This document shows positions 57,090-64,000 of a DNA stretch of 64,000 nt, one piece after another. The translations under genes and the position numbers were made by a program. Numbering within the stretch: the first letter of the stretch is position 1; every line of letters starts with the position of its first letter. The stretch comes from Tretioscincus oriximinensis (taxonomy: Eukaryota; Chordata; Lepidosauria; Squamata; Gymnophthalmidae). The stretch is taken from positions 591,495 through 655,494 of the forward strand of contig JAJVDF010000018.1 in the NCBI GenBank assembly GCA_022410635.1, written 5' to 3'. The notes beneath the pieces are model-generated. The model saw only the letters and a program-made list of their open reading frames with translations, made no database searches and was not told where the DNA came from.

Positions 57090-57297
57090 TTCCATTGCTA
57101 CTAGCTGGCATGGGTAGAAGCAGGCTGTCCTTCCTGAACCACCAGTGGGTTTAATGAAATACATAAATAACCTTGAAATGTAGAGCTGGGTTTTTCCTTC
57201 TTCTGCTTTAGGCTGCCCATGTGCAATTGGTGACACACAGGGTAAGACAGAATAGTCTCTGGCTCAATTCTCCAGGATCCTCTTATGTTCTTATGTT
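57090..57297 (+). mobile_element. L3-type CR1 LINE 3'-end fragment, diverged
   Basis: 'AGCAGGCTGTCCTTCCTGAA', 'CTTCTGCTTTAGGCTGCCCA', 'TGTGCAATTGGTGACACACA' and the tip 'ATCCTCTTATGTTCTTATGT' match 37850-38036 and 13130-13190. Two terminal repeat units remain. Confidence 0.75.
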
Positions 57298-58620
57298 GCC
57301 TGTGCTTTTGTATTGTTCACTTTTGAGATGGTATGTGTTTAGGCACGTAATAGCAAATATACTGTATATACTATAGTTTTGTTATATGCTTGATTGNCTT
57401 GGAAAGCATAAGATTTCTGTGGTTTGGGACATTTTATTCTGTGTTTCCCTATCTTTTTGATTGACTGAGTTTAATTTTAAAACCAGGATTAGAATGTTTG
57501 ACTGCTTTCTAGAATGAACTAAACTCAACGAGTTTAGATGCTTAGCCATCTTCAGATTTTTATTGGTTAAATGAATTCAGCTCTTTTATGCTATAAATAT
57601 TTGTGTTCCATGAAACCATTATTTTGGTCTAATTTCTCTCTCATGCTACCTCACAATTGATTTGCCACAAAGTGTCAAGAATCTAAATCTATAGTTGGGA
57701 GTATAACATTGATGTATGTGATTCAGCAAGGATGGGAATGATATATTACTAGGTATAACATGACACTGGATTGGGCCACAACTTATCTAGCCTAGAATGT
57801 TGTTCCATACATCCATTACTTGTTTCTGGGCATTTTAAGCAAAGGACGAAGTAAAGCTATTGAGGCATCCATTCATGTAATCATTGCTATACCTGTCCTC
57901 ATGGAATCTTTCTAACTCCTTTTATTTAGATAGTTCCTGTCACCATTTCATTTGCTAGCAAATCCCCTAGGAACATGGTGCACACTCTTGTCAGCATTTT
58001 GGGGGTCTGAAGAGGCGAGGTCATCTAAAGCAATTCCATGCTTCCTTTGGCCCTGACTAGTGCCGTATTAGTACTTATTTGATTGTTAGGCACCTGACAG
58101 AGACTGAGAAAAGCTTTTGTATTGCATTGATGTACTGTAGTGACATTGTCCAATTTGGCAAAATCTGACATAATGACAAATGACCATGGCTCCAAGATGA
58201 CTATGATCCCCATATTCATTGTGTGTCTGAATTAATATGTTTAAAACATTTAGAAATTCCTCAGTGGCAAAAANGGGCACTAGAAGGGTGTGTTATCTNA
58301 TTGGAAATGGGCCTGGAAGAAAGCTCCTTGCATAACAATAAGGGGCAACAATGCATAACATCATTCTATGCATGACAATATGATAAATTAGAAGCTGTTT
58401 TGTTCTGACAAAAGTTATGCCAACCAGAGCTCAGCACAAGCAGCCAATCCATAACCCTTAGATGCTCTCAGATAAGCATACCTACAGCTATTGCTGGTGT
58501 GTGGACACTATATTCTTCAGATCTCCACTTAGTGTATGGTGCAGCATATTTTGATTCTGGTAACTTCACAAAAAAATTAAAGAAAGGCATTGATGAAAAC
58601 TTTGCAATATTACTATCTAA
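57298..58620. other. No gene; possible old CR1 piece at 57760-57910
   Basis: 'CACTGGATTGGGCCACAACT' and 'TATCTAGCC' near 57762-57790 recall the minus-strand L3 3' region at 10060-10090, but the rest has decayed. Remaining sequence unassigned. Confidence 0.35.
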
Positions 58621-59162
58621 TTGCTGATGAAAAAAAGGAGTGACATTTCAAGGATCAGAATTAGGAGCCAGAGGGTCTTGAAAGAGCTGCACTGGCTGCC
58701 CATTCGCTACCGAGCCCAATTCAAGGTTTTGACTTTAACTTTCAAGGCCCTAAATAACTTGGGCCCCAAATATCTAAAGGAACGCCTTCTTCCATACCAA
58801 CCTGCCCGTGCCTTAAGATCTGCAGGAGAGGCCCTCCTGGTTGTACCACCCCTTTCAACAGCCAGTGGAGTGGGAACCCGGGTTAGGGCCTTCTCAGTGG
58901 TTGCCCCTTATCTTTGGAACAATCTCCCCCTCGAGGTGCGTCTATCATCATCGTTGTACTCTTTTAGAAGGTCCTTGAAGATGCACCTCTTTTGCCTGGC
59001 CTTTGGCTGAAGAAATGCCATCTCTATCCCTACTTTTAATATTGTTTTATACTTTTTTAATTTTGTAGTGATGTTTTACTGTTTTTTGCCACCCTGAGAC
59101 CTTCGGGTATAGGGNGGGGTATAAGTATAAATAAATAAATAAAATAAATAAATAAATAAATA
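58621..59162 (+). pseudogene. L2 LINE ORF2 C-terminus with intact 3' end
   Basis: The open segment 58621-59010 (129 codons) carries the L2 C-terminal signature: 'RVLKELHWLPIRYRAQFKVL' (about residues 19-38), 'TFKALNNLGPKYLKERLLPY', 'SGVGTRVRAFSVVAPYLWNN' (about 82-101) and 'LPLEVR'. It ends with the family's natural C-terminus 'SFRRSLKMHLFCLAFG'. After a T-rich 3' untranslated region comes the terminus 'CCACCCTGAGACCTTCGGGT' and (AAAT)n at 59128-59162. RT and endonuclease parts are absent. This is the cleanest L2 3' end in the window and the reference for the other tails. Confidence 0.9.
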
Positions 59163-61770
59163 GCAGTATCACCCATAGATTCCCTGAAGGCTGAGACATT
59201 TAGCTGGTTCTCTGATTCTAGTTTGCCTCAACTAAGCTTAATATGAGATTTTGGAATATACAGTAACAACAAAATGCTACACAAATCACTCATNGTATAT
59301 AAATATCAAAACAATTCAGAATTCAGGAAACATTTAGACTCTNGGCCTCATTTGTTTTCATTTGAGCTACCAGATTTCTACAAGTTTAAAAGCATAAAGG
59401 AAATGTACTGCACAGGTGTGCATCACTACATTGGAAATGAAATAAAAATATGAACTGCAAGAAGACTTTAGTCAAGCCTTTGAATTTTTAAAATATACAT
59501 GCATACTGCTGAATATTTCATGAACACAGGTCAAAGTCACCCTCCAAGGAGAGAATCTTGTTCAAACACTTCACCATGTGCTCACAGCATGCATGCCATC
59601 TCAGCTGATGTTGTGTCTGAAATGCCCAAACACAGCTGATCAAACACAGCTCACCTCTGGCAACTTCACATCTCAAGTGCAGGTCTTTTAAAATGAGCTT
59701 CTGGAGACAAGCCAAGTCATTATAAGATTCCATGTTGCATTGGAGGTATAAGGAATTTCCATGCTGAGCAGCTAATGAGTTTGTGCCCTTGGGAACTTTG
59801 CTGACTTCTAACATTAAATCAAACAATAAAAATGAGATAATGCTTAATGTACAGTCCAAAAAAGATTACCCCATGTTGCACACTTACTTTTCTACACAGA
59901 GCGCATATCCCAAAAACTTCAGCATGTAACACTACATTCTCAAGAGATGGAGTCACTCTGCTAGAATAACAAAATATTCTTGCTGAGAATCTTGGCCACA
60001 TAGAAAATGGAATATATTTTACATTGAGAAAGGAACAACTGGGCAGGGGGGTGCATTTTGATTTTACCTTTCCTATAATCTAATTCTGTTTACGTCAGTG
60101 AAACTGAATTAGCATTATACCTATATGTAAGGAACGCATGCCAGATGTTACGTTTTATGCACAACAGGCAATAATAACAAAATACAAACATTGGGATGAT
60201 AAAACCTGGGGGGAAATTAAGAAACTGGACTCCTGCTTCAGTAATAAATAATTAAATTAGGACAGTATATGAATTATGCATCAAATATAAATCCTTTCTG
60301 CAATAGATCGTATTCTGGAATAAAAGACCAGTAATCCTCACACACTAGCTGATTACAGTTACTAGAATCTGCATAATAAACCTTTTTTACAGGAAATAAT
60401 CTAGAATAATGTGCAATGCAGAAAGAATCATAGTTAGAAAAGGAAATAGTAGATTTTATTGGAAAAAACATACTTAAGTTCAGTGATGATGAAGATACCA
60501 TTCTTTAGTTCCTCCTGGACTGTTTCTNGGAGAAACACAATATAGCAAGACTGGTTCCCCACTTACCTTTCAGAAATGATAATCACAAACCATTTCAAGC
60601 TGGTCAGAATTGTCCCTGTTCATAGTCTGGGAGCAGGATATACGGAAGTTCAAAATAAGGATGCAGTATAATGTGAACATATCCAGCTAAGCCTCTGTTT
60701 CTGATTAAGCTTTTCCTGGCCACTCTTACCATGGTTGGGCAAGGAAACAGTGTTCGTGCCACACACACGTGGGATAAGCCAAATCAGGACTAGAAGGCCC
60801 AGCTCATAACGCTCCCACTGATGTGGAGCTTTTTCCCAAGCCATCAGACCAGCCATGAATTGTTTTTAAGCAAACCACAGAAAGTAAGCAAAAGGTGTAG
60901 GTGGCGAACACCTCTCATTGCCTGAGGATGCTTGGACATTTAGTTTTGATGTCTATTTCCTATATTTTTTCATCCTGATGTTGGACATTTCNCAATTTCT
61001 TTTTTCTATTCTCTGTGGGGAAGACTTTGCCTTTTATTAGATTTTTGGAGAACACCAAGCAGAATTTATATAATAATAGTTAGTTGGCAGCAGTCCAGTT
61101 GTCATCCATGGGTAAAAGTCATTTTCTCAGATCCCCTGTAGGTGTCCTCTTGAACAGAAGAGTGAATCAGTACTTGACATTAATGAGTGGATTTCAGCTT
61201 AACGTTTAGGTAGCATTTTGTAATGCTTAAAAGGAATAATAATTCATAATAAATATGTGAAATGNTTATTATTTGGCATTGTTCATTTTCACTGTTCAAT
61301 TTATTTTAATCAAATTAAATAAAAATAATTTTAGATACCATAATATTATCTCAGATTGGTAGGGGGGTTATTTTGTGTGAGCAAGTAAACTAGGAGCCTC
61401 CCTTCTGGTCAGTCTAAGGGCCCCCAGTGCAGGGTCTTCCTTAGAACTCCCCAGCATGCAGAAGGGAGCTGCTAGTCTGTTTGCTAGTCGGGTAAACTGT
61501 TCAGTGATGGATTCCCTATAGCAGCTTGCCTAAGGTTGGTTCATCATTTGGTGGGAAATGCCCAGTTCTAATCAGAGACTTTTTACTTCACCACATGAGG
61601 CAACGTATTTGAAGTACAAATCTGCTCACCCCTTTCTTTCATGCAGGTTTCAATTCACAGTTGACTAATGCAGGACATTTTAAAGTGTTATTCAAACAGA
61701 ATTGCAAATTTATAGGCAGATGCTGCACTGGAGTTTCCAGAAATATATTATATAGAGAGAGCATATATAC
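59163..61770. other. No identifiable gene or repeat
   Basis: About 2.6 kb with several single Ns. A 113-codon minus frame (59518-59859) and shorter ones lack recognisable domains. No repeat family recognised. Confidence 0.4.
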
Positions 61771-62085
61771 GCAGGCACGAATTGCTCAGTCATTTAGGAA
61801 AGCGTCTCTCATCTGGGAGATCAGGTTTCAAAGCCCTGTGCCAGACATGGGGAGGGTGAGCACCTTCTACTAGCCTGTAGCTCTAGCCAACCCAGCTATT
61901 TGAAAGCAAGAATTGCAAGAAATAGCAACTGACTGCAAGTAGATACATGGGAACCACCACCTCCTGGTGGGGAAGACAGAATGTCAGCCTTCAGGCAAAA
62001 TACCCTTGTAAGCCACATTGAGTCCCTTTGAAAGGTGAGAAAAGTGGGGTATACGAACCCAGTTCTTCTTCTTTGTCTTCTTCTA
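61771..62085 (+). mobile_element. SINE B, best preserved copy
   Basis: The tRNA-like head has 'AATTGCTCAGTCATTTAGGA' (box A region, about 61780-61799) and 'GATCAGGTTTCAAAGCCCTG' (box B-like, about 61821-61840). The body is 'CTAGCCTGTAGCTCTAGCCA' and 'GAATTGCAAGAAATAGCAAC', then 'GCCACATTGAGTCCCTTTGA' and a CTTCTT-rich end near 62060-62085. The CTT tail separates it from the L2-tailed SINE A. Its LINE partner is not identified here. Confidence 0.8.
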
Positions 62086-62567
62086 TATATTAATTAAATT
62101 ATGTACTGATTGAATAACTGCTGCTTCACCTTTTTGTTTGTGAACACAGTTGGGAACTTTCATTCCCAGCCATAATTCTGCCAGCCAGGACCGTGTCTTC
62201 AAGCACTGATGGAATTGTTATGGTTCCAGAATGGTATCACATGAATACAGTCATAGTATTTCTCCTGCCATCTTTTTAACTGTTTTCTGCACCAAACTTA
62301 GGAAGTTTGTGAAAGCTAATGTGCCGCCCTTGGTGAGAAATGGCTGTAGGGAGGGCTTTGCAGATAGCTGGAGAACAGGGAACGTCTAATGATCATATGT
62401 CCAGGGTCATCAAGTAAAGTGAAAGTACAACTCAGTTAATTGTCATAGTTATAAGGCTCCCCCCCCACACACAAAGTCATCTAGGCACCTCTTAATGATT
62501 CATCAGGTCTTACGAGCATTTTGAACTTCTGGATTTGCTACATTTTTGCTGTTTTTTGTTCACCATT
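62086..62567. other. No identifiable feature
   Basis: Nothing recognised; a C-run lies near 62461-62466. Confidence 0.45.
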
Positions 62568-63010
62568 GTAACTTTGTGATGGCCTGAGCAGGCAGCAAGA
62601 CTGGGGGATGGGGATGGGGGGACTTGAGCAAGAGCTGTCCAATCAGGTGTGAGCCTCGGGATTGGGCATACTATATAAACTGCAGATAGAGAGCAGGCAG
62701 AGCTAGAAGAGACAGTTGCAGGTTTAAGAAACAGATGACTGCTGCTACTACAGTGTATAAAAAGGAAAAGGAAAAGCCTTATGTGGGTTTAAAAGTAGTC
62801 TGTGTTTAAGAAATACAACAGTTCTAGGCCTGCTGAAGGCCTTGACATAGTAACAAACCTGATAGGCAGATTTGGGTGACAGCCTATATATATATATTGT
62901 ATGACATTAATATTCTTAGGGTCCAAGCACACTTCCATATGTTCTTACTAACAGGAACTGTTAAGATTGTTAATAAATCTTTTGGGTTTTTTTTCTACTT
63001 TACCCATATG
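62568..63010 (+). mobile_element. Putative solo LTR of an endogenous retroelement
   Basis: A polymerase II promoter-like set appears in the right order: CCAAT (62639-62643), TATATAAA (62672-62679), then AATAAA (62972-62977) about 300 bp downstream, which would fit U3, R and U5 of an LTR. A G-rich stretch (62604-62621) lies upstream. No second LTR, primer-binding site or coding region is near, so it would be solitary. TG/CA ends and a target duplication were not established, and the limits are approximate. It could alternatively be a chance arrangement. Confidence 0.4.
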
Positions 63011-64000
63011 CCTGTGCCCTTTACTGAGGTAGCTCAGGTGGTGTAGTGGAGACCATTTCTAACTCATGCTAGAGTTTTGTTGAGCTAATAACCGGTTTGG
63101 AAGTGAGTCCCACCCCATCCTTGTATACATGTTGGTGTTTTTAGGGAGTGCCTTCAACTTAAGAGTTTGCTTTGTATCACCCAGTAATATATAAACTTTT
63201 AAATCAGCTACTGTAATTAGTAAAAGGTCTCACAGTTTTTAGTGTCTGGTATTTGCTAGCCAAAAAAAGCAACCTAATTGGTAGCTAGCCAGAATGACTG
63301 TTAAATAAATTGCTTATGAAGTTTCTAAGAGATATGGCAGAAACTCCTAAGGATGCCAGATTGCTGCCTATGTACAATAAGACTGGAAGTCCTTTTGTAG
63401 CAGAACTTATTCAACTGCATATTTATTTTTAATTAAAGAGCTTGGAATACTGTTCCAACAAGGTTGATTGAAACTATTTCATTGTGCTTTACAACTATGG
63501 AAAACCCGAAGTGAAACAAACACAATGAATAATTATTCTTGTTTTTCATAGTCTTACCCAATGGAATACTGATTCAGAGCACAAAAATGTGTACAGTGGT
63601 GTTTAAGAGAAAATCTTCAAAAATTTACATTGGGATTCTAGATAAATTCTTAAGTTACACTGTAATATATTATTAAGAATGTTTCCATATTAATATCCTT
63701 TACTATGCAGAAAGTTTCATTTTGTAGGAGAACAATTTTATAAGAAAAATTGCATTTACATTCAAAATTCCATATGCCTTTTTTGTGGAATAAATTAGTA
63801 TGTATCAGAGCATATATACAGTATGCATGAAGAAAGAGGACAAGAGAGCTAAAAGAACCAGAAGTGATTTGTCTGTAAGAAAAAGTGAGTCATGCAATAT
63901 TACATTCAGCCTCCAAGCCTAAACCCACTCTCCCTTTCCATTGTGTTCCGATGGTTTAATCCATTGTGTTCAGTGACATCAATTTTAATGTACAGGGAGC
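63011..64000. other. No identifiable feature
   Basis: AT-rich sequence up to about 63900. No repeat or reading frame recognised up to the window edge. Confidence 0.4.

Noticed and set aside
56736..57236. 166-codon minus-strand frame
   Set aside because: Its start overlaps an L3 3' fragment and the rest lies in lower-AT DNA where stops are rarer. No domain recognised.
57760..57910. L3 fragment on the minus strand
   Set aside because: Only about 30 bp resemble the family; too weak to list as an element.

Overview
The window is about 64 kb of AT-rich, gene-poor vertebrate DNA. I found no host exon, RNA gene, CpG island or CRISPR array that I can defend. The repeats point to a squamate reptile: CR1/L3 LINEs with 8-bp terminal repeats, L2 LINEs ending in a tail of the form 'CCTGAGACCTTCGGGTATAG...AAATAAAT', two tRNA-derived SINE families, lizard-type L1 3' fragments, and a palindromic repeat with the string 'GAAGAAGTAGACGTGTCTAC'. 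A gecko is possible, but I cannot settle that from the sequence. The stretch is probably intergenic or part of a large intron. Many isolated single N bases suggest short gaps or ambiguous calls in a draft assembly.

Layout. 0.5-2.2 kb: palindromic repeats (called R1 here) and an L2 3' end. 3.9-5.75 kb: a decayed L3-type LINE (endonuclease plus reverse transcriptase). 6-8.3 kb: a CR1 3' tip and L2 tails. 10-14.5 kb: dense nested repeats, including an L3 3' end inserted inside an R1 copy, a foldback-like element with internal duplications, and two unclassified repeat pairs. 16.2 kb: a tRNA/L2 composite SINE. 18.4-19.96 kb: the best preserved element, a minus-strand CR1 whose 346-residue reverse transcriptase frame has lost one catalytic aspartate and carries frameshifts. 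21-23.5 kb: R1, L1 and L3 pieces. 27.5 kb: a compound microsatellite. 29.1-29.9 kb: a long minus-strand frame with few stops that I cannot name. 32.2-34.07 kb: an L3 copy holding an exact 487-bp tandem repeat that is probably an assembly artefact. 35-48 kb: L2, L1, L3 and SINE copies. 51.5 kb: a 204-bp foldback element with a 9-bp target duplication. 52.4 kb: a motif resembling a hammerhead ribozyme core. 58.6 kb: a clean L2 C-terminus and 3' end. 61.8-63 kb: a SINE and a putative solo LTR.

Nothing here forms an operon or pathway. The functional logic is parasitic: autonomous LINEs (CR1, L3, L2, L1) supplied reverse transcriptase, and one SINE family shares the L2 3' tail and was probably mobilised by it. 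All copies seen are truncated or mutated and look inactive. The observations most worth following up are the artefactual duplication, the hammerhead-like core shared by two repeat families, the nested insertions, the foldback element with clean target duplication, and the unidentified minus-strand frame at 29 kb.
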